Assembly (NCBI GenBank): GCA_963677165.2
Contig: CAXXSX010000002.1
Location: 5,332,001 to 5,396,000 of the forward strand
Reading direction: 5' to 3'
Length of the DNA: 64,000 bases
Source of the DNA: JAFGXT01 sp963677165
GTDB taxonomy: Bacteria; Verrucomicrobiota; Lentisphaeria; Victivallales; SZUA-371
Below, piece after piece: positions 43,560 through 52,801 of this stretch; position 1 is the stretch's first letter; every line of letters begins with the position of its first letter. The notes below the pieces were generated by a model, which was given only the letters and a program-made list of their open reading frames with translations, was not told where the DNA came from and did not search any database. A program made the position numbers and the translations under genes.

Positions 43560-44646
43560 ACTTAAAATAGCTCCGGCAACCGGCATTTGTTTGATTCTGC
43601 TGCTCCTTCAGTCCTGGGGAATGCTGACAATGAGTTCATCCGGAACTGCCGGGATGACATTCCTGACACGCCAGGCAATATGGTGCTTGATATCCTGGAG
43701 TTTACTGGGTGCTTTTACCGCAATAAAATTTGAAGACTACAAAAAATACCTTCCGGCAATCATTGCGGCGTTCTATTTACCGCTGATTCTGGTATTAATT
43801 TTCGGAGTAAAAATCAACGGCATGCGCGGCTGGTTCGACATCGGAGGTGTTTTCTTCCAGCCTTCGGAAATAGCCAAAGGTTTATTTGTTTTATTATTGT
43901 ATTACGCTTCGGAGATATTCCAGGAAAAATCCCGCCTGCTCCCTGTCTTGATTATAATTTTCATGGCCTTTGCCATTCCTGTCGCACTCCAACCGGACTT
44001 TGGAACTCTCATTGTTTACTGCTGCGGCTTCGCTGCAATCATTTGGCTGCTAATCGGACGCGTCAAACTACTTGCCTGCTCGGGTGCGGCCATATTAACC
44101 ACTATTCTTCTAATGTCTGTAAAACACAGTTACATTCATCAGCGACTTACGAGCTTCTGGAGTCCGTCAGCCGATCCATCCGGCGCCGGATGGCACATCA
44201 TGCAATTCCGATACACTATGGCCCGGGGAGGATTATTTGGAGCCGGAATCGATCAGGCGTATTGGACCAAAGCTTATCTGCCTCTCGCTCACAGTGATTC
44301 CGCTTTTGCTGCCATGATTGAATCCGTTGGCTTTCTCGGCGGATTTACTGTCCTTGCCGCGCTATGTATACTTTGCTGGTGCTTCTGGAAGATGTCATTA
44401 AAAATTCCCGACAACAAACGTATATTGATCTTCACCGGCGGCCTCATGCTGATGACTCAGGCAATGATTCATATCAGCGTAAATATAACGATGATACCGG
44501 TTACCGGCATACCATTTCCATTCTTCAGCTATGGCGGGAGCTCTCTTGCGGGAAGCATGATTCTGATCGGAATAATGTTCAGCGCGGCAAATTCCGCTAA
44601 GGAGCACACAGAAAATGCCGACGCCAATCTAAAGAGCGGTGAATAA
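43534..44646 (+). CDS. ftsW: SEDS peptidoglycan glycosyltransferase (FtsW/RodA)
   Basis: 370 residues, about ten membrane helices. SEDS polymerase that builds peptidoglycan strands with a partner PBP. Landmarks: FQPSEIAKGL (about 108-117), LQPDFGTLIV (about 150), the HSDSAFAAMIES segment with the essential Asp (about 249-259) and the closing FPFFSYGGSSL (about 330-340). AGGAG 6 bases before the ATG. It overlaps the truncated PBP by 26 bases, so the two are co-expressed. Context suggests FtsW rather than RodA. Confidence 0.92.
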   Translation: MPLAIKPSELKIAPATGICLILLLLQSWGMLTMSSSGTAGMTFLTRQAIWCLISWSLLGAFTAIKFEDYKKYLPAIIAAFYLPLILVLIFGVKINGMRGWFDIGGVFFQPSEIAKGLFVLLLYYASEIFQEKSRLLPVLIIIFMAFAIPVALQPDFGTLIVYCCGFAAIIWLLIGRVKLLACSGAAILTTILLMSVKHSYIHQRLTSFWSPSADPSGAGWHIMQFRYTMARGGLFGAGIDQAYWTKAYLPLAHSDSAFAAMIESVGFLGGFTVLAALCILCWCFWKMSLKIPDNKRILIFTGGLMLMTQAMIHISVNITMIPVTGIPFPFFSYGGSSLAGSMILIGIMFSAANSAKEHTENADANLKSGE

Positions 44647-44654
44647 GTTCGTAA

Positions 44655-46856
44655 CTACTTTTTCTCCGCAACCAGATGCCAGAAAGCCGATTTAAAATCT
44701 CCCTCACTCATCGGCGGAGTCCATACTCCAACCTGCATCAGAAAATCTCCGGCAAAAACTTCACCGGTTTCCTCAATTCTGTAATTCATATCAGAATCAA
44801 GCCCTGCTAGTTTAAGCCGCTTTGACCGGGTATTGGATTCGGCCATACTATAGAAGTAGAACGCAACGGCCTCGCCTTTATTCGGTGCAACATACATCCA
44901 GGCAGTCTCGTTTCCTTCGAACGGAGATTTCAACCGGTACTGGTCACCAAAAAGAACCGTATGACGTATCTTCCTGTACAGTTTAATTTGATCCTTGACC
45001 GCAACCTTGTCTTCATCGGTCATTTTACGTACATCAAGTTCATATCCAAAGTTACCGGACATAGCAACCAGACCACGGGTTTCAAGAGAAGTAACCCGGT
45101 GATTCTGATGATTCGGAACAACTGAAACATGGGCCCCCATAGCAGAAGCAGGATATACCATGCTGGTTCCATATTGGACCTTCATCCGCGAACCGGCATC
45201 TGAATTGTCACTGGTCCAGGTCTGGGGCATATAGTAAAGCATACCTGGATCAAAACGTCCGCCGCCACCGGAACAAGACTCAAAAAGAATATCAGGAAAT
45301 CTGGTTGTCAGTTCTTCAAGCACCTCATAGAGCCCAAGAATATACCGGTGAGCAGTCTCACGCTGACGCTCCGGCGACAACTCTGCAGAACCAACTTCGG
45401 TCATATGACGATTCATATCCCATTTAATATAAGAAATCGGTGCATCAGCAAGCACCTTACTCAGAATATCAACAATGTATTCCCGAACACACTTTCTTGA
45501 ATAGTCAAGAACCAACTGATTACGCCCTTCACTACGATCCCTCCCATCAACATGAATACACCAGTCCGGATGAGCCCGATAGAGATCACTGTCAGGGGAA
45601 ACCATTTCCGGTTCAAACCAAAGCCCGAACTTCAATCCCATGCCAACCACTTTTTCAGCCAGGGATTTGATACCGCCAGGCAGTTTATTTTTATCCGGCA
45701 CCCAGTCACCAAGCGAACAATCATCCAAATCACGCTTGCCGAACCAGCCGTCATCAAGAACAAACATTTCAACGCCAAGCTCTTTTGCTTCAGCAGCCAG
45801 CGAAACAATCAACTCCTCATTAAAATCGAAGTAGGTTGCCTCCCAGTTATTAATCAGAACATAACGATCGGAGTCGCGGTATTTGCCACGACAAAGACGT
45901 TCACGATAAAGCTTATGATATGTTCTGGACATATTTCCAAGTCCACTATTACTGAATACCATTACCACTTCTGGAGTCTGAAACTCTTCTCCTGCATCCA
46001 GATGCCAGCGAAAGTCAAAAGAATTAATTCCGAGACTCACGCGAGTTTTAAAATCAGACTCAACTTCAGCTTCCGCCGCAAAGTTTCCACTGTAAACCAG
46101 GCTGAATGCATAAACATCACCCGTAGTTTCATCGGCTTTTTTATCAGCCAATGCCAAAAATGGATGCTGCTGATGACTGCTCGCTCCGCGTGTACTTGAA
46201 ACCGACTGCAAACCACTGTGCAGAGGCTCTCGTACCACATGACGCTCACGTGCCCAGGAACCGGATAAACGAATCATATCGTAATCACTGTGTGAAAAAT
46301 CAAGCGCCATACTGGCAGCCTTCAGGATATCACAGGGTTGTTCGCCTCCATTAATAATCCGCGTGCTGCGTGTAATCACATCATATCCGGGCATTACCGA
46401 ATACTTCAATTCAACATCAATCTTCTTCAATTCATCACGCAGCAGAACAACAAGCGTATCGGCTTCCGAAGTATCTTCTATATACACGGATGGAAGTCCA
46501 CTAAGCCCGGACTTTCCCGATTCAATGGAATAATCGACATAGCGAAGATCGCTCGCCGTTGAACCATCTGCAAACTGAAGCTGAACGGCAGGCATACGAA
46601 AATCCCCGCATCCATATGTTGAATATTCAAATTCCGCAGTATCAAGAACACTTTTCATTTCCCGATGTGGCTCCGGCAGATAAGGAGAAAATGCACGGTC
46701 GCCATACATAATTGTATTATCCGGATAATCAGATTTTATCAAAGCTCCCCAGTATAAATGCGCCAGATGCCCTGAAGGTAAAACCTGCATAACATAGCTG
46801 GACGTGCGAGTTCGCAAATGAAAAATTTTTTTATCAGATTTAAAAGAAATACTCAT
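44655..46856 (-). CDS. Alpha-galactosidase, GH36 family
   Basis: 733 residues from the ATG at 46856. Hydrolyses alpha-1,6-linked galactose from raffinose-type oligosaccharides or galactomannan. An N-terminal beta-supersandwich precedes the (beta/alpha)8 barrel. Catalytic residues are visible: the nucleophile Asp of YIKWDMNR (about 480) and the acid/base Asp of TWTSDNSD (about 550), plus the family motif VLDDGWFGKRDLD (about 366-378). No signal peptide, so it acts in the cytoplasm. It converges on ftsW with only 8 bases between. Confidence 0.95.
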   Translation of the reverse strand: MSISFKSDKKIFHLRTRTSSYVMQVLPSGHLAHLYWGALIKSDYPDNTIMYGDRAFSPYLPEPHREMKSVLDTAEFEYSTYGCGDFRMPAVQLQFADGSTASDLRYVDYSIESGKSGLSGLPSVYIEDTSEADTLVVLLRDELKKIDVELKYSVMPGYDVITRSTRIINGGEQPCDILKAASMALDFSHSDYDMIRLSGSWARERHVVREPLHSGLQSVSSTRGASSHQQHPFLALADKKADETTGDVYAFSLVYSGNFAAEAEVESDFKTRVSLGINSFDFRWHLDAGEEFQTPEVVMVFSNSGLGNMSRTYHKLYRERLCRGKYRDSDRYVLINNWEATYFDFNEELIVSLAAEAKELGVEMFVLDDGWFGKRDLDDCSLGDWVPDKNKLPGGIKSLAEKVVGMGLKFGLWFEPEMVSPDSDLYRAHPDWCIHVDGRDRSEGRNQLVLDYSRKCVREYIVDILSKVLADAPISYIKWDMNRHMTEVGSAELSPERQRETAHRYILGLYEVLEELTTRFPDILFESCSGGGGRFDPGMLYYMPQTWTSDNSDAGSRMKVQYGTSMVYPASAMGAHVSVVPNHQNHRVTSLETRGLVAMSGNFGYELDVRKMTDEDKVAVKDQIKLYRKIRHTVLFGDQYRLKSPFEGNETAWMYVAPNKGEAVAFYFYSMAESNTRSKRLKLAGLDSDMNYRIEETGEVFAGDFLMQVGVWTPPMSEGDFKSAFWHLVAEKK

Positions 46857-47213
46857 CAACTAAATTCCATGTTGTTTTATGTTAAATTTTCTACTCAAAT
46901 ATCAATAATTAATAAACAATAAAGTATAATATTATAAGAATTAAACAAGTATGATGCAAAGAATTATTTAAATTCATCTCACTTGGTGTTTTTTTGCAAA
47001 AAAATGCAAGATTATGATTGAAATTTATTTATTTTGAAAATATGCCCGAAAATTGTATATAAAAATTTTGAATTAATCCCTATGACCATCTATATTAATA
47101 TGAATTTTTGTTTTGTCGGGCATGTCGTCTCGACGCGATATTTTCCAGGGGTAGATATCAAAACTTAAAATAGCTCATTTTTAAACAGACATTTTAAACA
47201 GAGGTATGTATTT
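46857..47213. other. Divergent intergenic region of GH36 and ackA
   Basis: 357 AT-rich bases between two divergent genes, so it should contain both promoters. TTGCA and TGCAA form a short inverted repeat around 46994-47010. No RNA gene or ORF is supported. Confidence 0.35.
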
Positions 47214-48410
47214 ATGAAAGTACTAGTACTGAATGCAGGGAGCTCATCTGTAAAGTTCACCCTGTACAGCATGACAACCGAAAAAGTTCTAGCCAAAGGT
47301 ATGGTAGAACGTGTCGGTATTGAAAATCCACAGTTGATTTACAAACACAATGACGGCCGCGAAGTAACTGAAATTATTGACATAAAAGACCACACCGGCG
47401 CCGTAAAAAGCATTTGCGACAAACTCATGGATCCTGAAATCGGGGTAATGAAAGATCGCAGCGAAGTCGAAGCTATCGGTCACCGTGTACTGCACGCCGG
47501 AGAAAAACTGACCAAGCCGGCAGTAGTAAATGATGAAGTAAAGGACCTGATCCGCGAATGTATTCCTCTTGGTCCGCTTCACAATCCGGCCAACCTCGCA
47601 GGAATCGAAGCCTGCGAAAAGAACTTCCCGGGTGTTCCAAACGTGGCAGTATTCGATACCGCTTTCCACCAGACCATGAAACCTTCCGCTTTCCTCTACG
47701 CAATTCCTTACGATTTTTACGAAAAACACGGCATCCGTAAATACGGTTTCCACGGCACCTCCCATGATTTCGTATCTCAGGCTGCTGCTGAATATCTCGG
47801 CAAAAAACGTGAAGACATCAAAATGATCACTTGCCACCTCGGTAACGGCTGCAGTATCGCTGCAATCGAAAACGGCAAAGTAATCGATACATCCATGGGC
47901 CTGACCCCGCTGGAAGGCCTGGTAATGGGTACTCGCAGCGGCGACCTTGATCCAGCTGTAGTCATCAACATGATGAATATGGGTATGTCTGCCGATGAGA
48001 TCGACACTCTGCTCAACAAAAAGAGTGGACTGCTCGGAGTAAGTGGCCTCAGCAGCGACATGCGTGATATTATTGACGCAGAAGCTGAAGGCAACGAACG
48101 TGCCAGACGCGCCAAGAAAATGTTTGTACTGCGCGTAGTTAAATACATTGGTGCTTACTATACCATTCTCGGTGGAATCGACGCACTGGTATTCTGTGGC
48201 GGCGTTGGCGAATTCAGTATTCCTGTCCGCAAACAGATCACCGACATGCTTGGCGGCCTGGGAATGAAACTAAACGACGAAGGCAACAAAGCATGCTTCG
48301 GCAAACCCGGTATCATTTCTGCCGACGACAGCAGCTGCACAATGCTTGTAATGCCAACAAATGAAGAATTGATGATCGCCAGAGATACCAAAAATATTCT
48401 CGGCGCATAA
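47214..48410 (+). CDS. ackA: Acetate kinase
   Basis: 398 residues, normal length. Makes ATP and acetate from acetyl phosphate. The ASKHA signature opens MKVLVLNAGSSSVKF (1-15), followed by HRVLHAGE, the FDTAFHQTM (about 145-153), HLGNGCSI (about 205-212) and FCGGVGE (about 322-328). AGAGG precedes the ATG. Together with pta just downstream it forms the acetate branch of fermentation, a strong hint that the organism ferments sugars. Confidence 0.98.
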   Translation: MKVLVLNAGSSSVKFTLYSMTTEKVLAKGMVERVGIENPQLIYKHNDGREVTEIIDIKDHTGAVKSICDKLMDPEIGVMKDRSEVEAIGHRVLHAGEKLTKPAVVNDEVKDLIRECIPLGPLHNPANLAGIEACEKNFPGVPNVAVFDTAFHQTMKPSAFLYAIPYDFYEKHGIRKYGFHGTSHDFVSQAAAEYLGKKREDIKMITCHLGNGCSIAAIENGKVIDTSMGLTPLEGLVMGTRSGDLDPAVVINMMNMGMSADEIDTLLNKKSGLLGVSGLSSDMRDIIDAEAEGNERARRAKKMFVLRVVKYIGAYYTILGGIDALVFCGGVGEFSIPVRKQITDMLGGLGMKLNDEGNKACFGKPGIISADDSSCTMLVMPTNEELMIARDTKNILGA

Positions 48411-48430
48411 TATAAATCTATAGATCGAAG

Positions 48431-48458
48431 ACCCGGATATGCTCCGGGTTTTCAGGAG
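48431..48458 (+). promoter_or_regulatory. Intercistronic hairpin and pta ribosome site
   Basis: ACCCGGA (48431-48437) pairs with TCCGGGT (48443-48449), followed by TTTT and then AGGAG (48454-48458) for pta. It could reduce read-through from ackA to pta, setting their ratio, or affect pta translation. The T run is short. Confidence 0.5.
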
Positions 48459-48464
48459 AAAACC

Positions 48465-49472
48465 ATGTCTGCTATTGACAAATTTGTAACCAGAGCCCGG
48501 GGAACCGGTAAAAAGCTGGTTATGCCGGAAGGCAATGACTACCGCGTAGTTCTCGCCGCAAACAAAGTAATTGAAGAAGGCGTAGCTGAAAAAGTGATCG
48601 TCCTCGGAACCGAAGCAGAACTTGAAGCCGCTTGCAAAGAAGCTGGTATGACAGAACGTAAGTTCGAAAGCCTCGACCACACAACAGCTGATTTCTTCGA
48701 AGAATACGCCCAGCAATTCTGTGAAATGCGCAAAAAGAAAAACATGGTTATCGAAAAAGCTCGTGAATCCATGAAAAACCGTATTTTCTTCGGCGCTATG
48801 ATGGCCCGCAACAAGATGGTTGACGGCTTGGTGGCAGGCAGTATTGCCCCTACCGCAGAAATGCTTCGCGCCGCTTTCATCTGCATCGGAACAGCTCCCG
48901 GAATCAATATCGGCAGCAGCTGCTTTGTAATGGACCTGAAAGAACCATCTCCAGCTGGCAACGATGTTCTGCTTTTCGCCGACTGTGGCGTAAACCCGAA
49001 CCCGAATGCCGACCAACTGGTTGATATCGCCATGGCAACGTCCGACACTTACCGTGCTCTTCTGGGAGAAACACCGAAAGTTGCTTTTCTGTCTTTCTCT
49101 ACCAAAGGCAGTGCGGAACACGAACTGCTTGACAAAGTTACTGAAGCAGCCGCTAAGTTCAAAAAGAAAGTTGAAGATGAAAGTCTTGACATCATCGTTG
49201 ACGGTGAACTGCAGGCTGACGCCGCAATCGTTCCCAGTGTAGCTTCCAGCAAATGCCCGGACAGCCCACTGAAAGGTGCCGCAAACGTCCTGATATTCCC
49301 GGATCTTAACGCCGGAAACATTTGTTATAAATTGACTCAGCGTCTGGCTGGTGCCGGCGCTTACGGCCCGATCCTCCAGGGACTGGCCAAGCCGCTTAAT
49401 GACTTGTCCCGCGGCTGCAGCGCCGATGACATCTTCGGTGTAGCTGCTATTACAGTCTGCCAGGCGCTTTAA
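48465..49472 (+). CDS. pta: Phosphate acetyltransferase
   Basis: 335 residues, the short form with only the catalytic domain. Converts acetyl-CoA and phosphate to acetyl phosphate for AckA. Motifs: GKKLVMPEGNDYRV (about 15-28), GLVAGSIAPTAEML, SFSTKGSAEHEL and the closing AGAGAYGPILQGLAKPLNDLSRGC (split here as AGAGAYGPILQGL and KPLNDLSRGC). AGGAG 6 bases before the ATG. The terminator at 49511 ends the operon. Confidence 0.97.
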   Translation: MSAIDKFVTRARGTGKKLVMPEGNDYRVVLAANKVIEEGVAEKVIVLGTEAELEAACKEAGMTERKFESLDHTTADFFEEYAQQFCEMRKKKNMVIEKARESMKNRIFFGAMMARNKMVDGLVAGSIAPTAEMLRAAFICIGTAPGINIGSSCFVMDLKEPSPAGNDVLLFADCGVNPNPNADQLVDIAMATSDTYRALLGETPKVAFLSFSTKGSAEHELLDKVTEAAAKFKKKVEDESLDIIVDGELQADAAIVPSVASSKCPDSPLKGAANVLIFPDLNAGNICYKLTQRLAGAGAYGPILQGLAKPLNDLSRGCSADDIFGVAAITVCQAL

Positions 49473-49510
49473 TCTGTAAAATACAGAATAGCGTCAACAG
49501 AGCTTAATAT

Positions 49511-49545
49511 AACCGTTCAGCTTCTATATGAACTGAACGGTTTTT
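49511..49545 (+). terminator. Rho-independent terminator of ackA-pta
   Basis: AACCGTTCAG (49511-49520) pairs perfectly with CTGAACGGTT (49533-49542) and runs into TTTTT. Confidence 0.92.
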
Positions 49546-49679
49546 CCTTTTCTTTCGAATGGGCTAAAACAAATATCATAAAATTCAGTAATATAAGTTG
49601 ATTTTTCAAATAAAAGTAATATTTTATCTGGTTGGTTTATAATTAAGCATATTTTATATCTATAGCGAAGAGGGAATTT

Positions 49680-51131
49680 ATGATAAGGCTTCAGGGAGTG
49701 ATCGCAGCGGTCCTTTGCTCATTGATATTCTGTGGTTGCCAGTCAACAGATGACGCAGCAAAACGACGTGCCGAAAGAGCCACAGAACATTTCAAAAAAT
49801 TAAGTGAACGTACACTTAATCAGGATAAACTATATACCCTGCCCGAATGTATTAATGACGCATTGAAACACAATTTGGACTTGCAAGTTGAAAAACTGCA
49901 GGCAGCTATTGCCAAGGAACGCAAAACCGCAACAATGCTGCAAATGCTTCCTCATCTTACTTATGAATACAACATAACCAGCCGAAGCAATCAGCCCGGG
50001 TCTAAGTCAATAGACATACGAACAGATGATGAAAGTCTGGAAACCAGTCGTTCTTCGAAAAAAGTAACCAATACCAATAAAGTTGAACTGGCATTGAGTG
50101 TAATGGACTTCGGAATTGCCTACATGAACTCCATACAGGCTGAAGATGCCATATTGCTGGCAGAAAACCAGGAAAGACGCCTTGCTCAGAATCTTAGTTA
50201 TGAAGTAGCTAAAACTTATTTTGAAGTAGCCACAATTCAAAGTGCAATTACGGAAACAACCGAACTGCTAGAACGTTGCCGTGGTATTGAAACCATTTTT
50301 GACAACCTGAAAAGCTCGAAAAACTTGTCAGCTAACAGAATTCTGATGGAAAGACGTCGCTTTGTCAATCTTGAAAAAAGCCTGATGTACTATCGCCGGA
50401 ATTATGAAACTTCATGCGTAAGACTGCGTACTCTGATGGGATACCTGCCACTGGAAAAAATTCAAGTCAACACAGACTTCCTTAATAATTATAATATTCA
50501 ACAGGTTCCAGCTGTTGATCAACTTGAAGAACTTGCGGTGAGAAATCGCCCGGAACTCAGCCGCCTTGACATTGAGTCACACATCAATTTGATTGAAATC
50601 AGAAAATCAATCGTACAGATGTTTCCTAATGTAAAACTATTCACCGACTGGCAGCACAGTTCCAACCCGTTCCTTTACAACCAGAGCTGGTGGGAAATTG
50701 GTTGCAAAGCTGCTTATGATCTTCTGAAGTTACCCTCAAAAGTAATGACAACAGTTGGTCACTATAAACAAAGCGAAGTACTTGAAATGAGAACCAAAGC
50801 ATTATCTCTCGCAGTTATGGCTCAAGTGAGAATTGCCCATGCCAATTTGCAGGAAATGCACAAAATGTATAATTTCAGATCAAAAATCTGTGATATTTAT
50901 GAACAATCGTTGCAGCTGGCTAAAAATTCATATGATGCTGGTGGAAGCAGTCTTTCAAGATTTGATTTGGACAGACTCGAACTTGAAACTGCGGAAAAGA
51001 AAATTCAGAAAGTTCGTGCACTTGGCAGCTGTTATTTAGCATACTATCGTCTGCTGAATACTGTTGGTGTCAGATCATTTGATCTTCACAAAAAAGAAGT
51101 TGCCGCAAATAATATCCAGACAGAGAAATAA
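49680..51131 (+). CDS. TolC-like outer-membrane efflux lipoprotein, tandem copy 1
   Basis: 483 residues with a type II signal, lipobox IFCGC (Cys about 20) and the OEP fold (PF02321) of TolC/CusC/OprM proteins. Long alpha-helical stretches with regular heptads (about 55-200 and 260-440) are the tunnel helices; YTLPECINDALKHNLDL (about 57-73) is the family opening motif. GAGGG precedes the start. The paralogue follows 37 bases later. No membrane-fusion (HlyD) or pump gene is near, so partners are elsewhere or absent. Confidence 0.85.
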   Translation: MIRLQGVIAAVLCSLIFCGCQSTDDAAKRRAERATEHFKKLSERTLNQDKLYTLPECINDALKHNLDLQVEKLQAAIAKERKTATMLQMLPHLTYEYNITSRSNQPGSKSIDIRTDDESLETSRSSKKVTNTNKVELALSVMDFGIAYMNSIQAEDAILLAENQERRLAQNLSYEVAKTYFEVATIQSAITETTELLERCRGIETIFDNLKSSKNLSANRILMERRRFVNLEKSLMYYRRNYETSCVRLRTLMGYLPLEKIQVNTDFLNNYNIQQVPAVDQLEELAVRNRPELSRLDIESHINLIEIRKSIVQMFPNVKLFTDWQHSSNPFLYNQSWWEIGCKAAYDLLKLPSKVMTTVGHYKQSEVLEMRTKALSLAVMAQVRIAHANLQEMHKMYNFRSKICDIYEQSLQLAKNSYDAGGSSLSRFDLDRLELETAEKKIQKVRALGSCYLAYYRLLNTVGVRSFDLHKKEVAANNIQTEK

Positions 51132-51168
51132 GATAAATAATTTTAAATATTAATGCTTGAGAGGGCTC

Positions 51169-52650
51169 ATGATTAAAAAATTTATACTACCGGTTGCACT
51201 ACTGACTTGTTTATCAGTATTTTTCGGTTGCCAGACGGAACAGGATTTACGTGAACAGCGAGCGGCAAACGCAAGAAAAGACTATTATCATATTGTCCGT
51301 CAATATATGCCTAGCGGTAAAAGATTCACGTTGCCGGAATGTATCGAAGAAGCATTAAAAAACAACCTTGATATGCAGGTATATGACCTGAAAGAAAGAA
51401 TTGAGAATGAACGCAAAACTGCGACTATTCTCGGAATGTTGCCGGATGTACAATTTGGTTACGATATCACAGCCAGGGATAATGATCCCGGTTCAAGCAG
51501 CTATAATATCTTTACCGATGAAGAAAGTTTGACACCAAGCCGTAGTTCATCAAGAACTGAAAGTAATAAAACGATTGATATTGCGTTAAGTGTTATTGAC
51601 TTTGGTCTTGCGTACTTCAACTCAGTTCAGGCTCAGGATAAACGCCTTATTGTCGCAGCTCAAAAAAGACGCGTCGCACAGGACCTGATATTCAAAGTGG
51701 TAAAAAAATATCTTGATGTTGCTTCAGCACAGCACGCAATTAACGCCACTAACGAAATGCTTGACCGTACCGGTAAAATCGAAAAAATTCTTACTGAACT
51801 GCAGGAATCGAAGAAACTTTCTCCTCTGGTAATTCTTGATGAAAAGAAACGCTTTATCAGCTTGGAAAAACGTCTTAAGACTTATTACAATGAATATGAG
51901 AACTCCTGTATTCAACTAAAAGCACTGATGGGTTATACGCCTAACAGTATGATCATGGTTGATGACGGCTTTCTTGACAGCCTGAATGAACTGGAACTGC
52001 CAAACGTACGCGCTTTAGAAAGAATAGCTCTACAGGAAAGACCCGAATTATTTGAGGTTGATTATCGTCAGCATATCAGCGTTATTGAAGCGCGGAAAGC
52101 TATTGTAAAAATGTTTCCGAGTGCCAGAATTTTCGCTGATTACACAGACAGTTCCAACAAGTATCTTTATAATGATCGCTGGTGGACCCTTGGAATGAGA
52201 GCAGCATATGACTTGCTCAGTATTCCGGCGCATGTTTTCGAATATCAGGAAAATGTTCGCAAAGCAGATGCTATGGATCAAAAGATGGTAGCATTATCAC
52301 TGGCAGTAATGAGCCAGGTTCATATGGCTTATGCGAGTATCATTGAAGCCAAAAAGATTTACGAACTGGACAACAAAGTTTATCAGGCTTACGATGAACA
52401 GCTTCAAGTCATCAGAAAGATCTACGATTCTGGTGAAGATTATTCAAAACTTGACCTTGACCGTCTTGAGCTTGAAACCGCTGACACGAAAATCAACCGC
52501 GCATTCGCGCTTGGCAGCTACTACCTGGCATATTACCGCCTGATGAATACGATTGGAATTGATTCGCTTGATCCTAATTTGTTGAGGAAAAAAGTCAAGA
52601 AGATTCAGCCGGAATTGAATCCTGCAAAAAACAATGTTGCTGCAAAATAA
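51169..52650 (+). CDS. TolC-like outer-membrane efflux lipoprotein, tandem copy 2
   Basis: 493 residues from the ATG at 51169 (GAGAGG upstream; a TTG at 51157 is less likely). Lipobox FFGC. The overall pattern matches copy 1: FTLPECIEEALKNNLDM at about 50, a DNDPGSSS-TDEESL loop replaced in copy 1 by QPGSKS-RTDDESL, RPEL in the second half and a shared LDRLELETA segment near residue 430. Identity is about half, an older duplication than the GT-B pair. Trimers could be homo- or heteromeric. A 12-bp hairpin follows. Confidence 0.85.
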   Translation: MIKKFILPVALLTCLSVFFGCQTEQDLREQRAANARKDYYHIVRQYMPSGKRFTLPECIEEALKNNLDMQVYDLKERIENERKTATILGMLPDVQFGYDITARDNDPGSSSYNIFTDEESLTPSRSSSRTESNKTIDIALSVIDFGLAYFNSVQAQDKRLIVAAQKRRVAQDLIFKVVKKYLDVASAQHAINATNEMLDRTGKIEKILTELQESKKLSPLVILDEKKRFISLEKRLKTYYNEYENSCIQLKALMGYTPNSMIMVDDGFLDSLNELELPNVRALERIALQERPELFEVDYRQHISVIEARKAIVKMFPSARIFADYTDSSNKYLYNDRWWTLGMRAAYDLLSIPAHVFEYQENVRKADAMDQKMVALSLAVMSQVHMAYASIIEAKKIYELDNKVYQAYDEQLQVIRKIYDSGEDYSKLDLDRLELETADTKINRAFALGSYYLAYYRLMNTIGIDSLDPNLLRKKVKKIQPELNPAKNNVAAK

Positions 52651-52655
52651 ATTCA

Positions 52656-52692
52656 ATCTGTGACGAAAACTTCTCTAAATTTCGTCACAGAT
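52656..52692 (+). terminator. Perfect 12-bp hairpin after the TolC-like pair
   Basis: ATCTGTGACGAA (52656-52667) pairs perfectly with TTCGTCACAGAT (52681-52692), 13-base loop, but no T run follows. Likely a terminator or a transcript end stabiliser, lying 6 bases past the stop of copy 2. Confidence 0.6.
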
Positions 52693-52801
52693 AACAGATT
52701 ACTCATCCTGAAACAAAACTTAAAACTCACCAATTCTTTATTGCAATAGTCTGTTTTGGACTGTAAGTTTATAAAAACACAATATTTTTCAGGGGAATAT
52801 T

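Noticed and set aside
48270..49121. 283-codon reverse frame across ackA and pta
   Set aside because: Antisense shadow of two well-identified genes, with Phe/Cys-rich composition.
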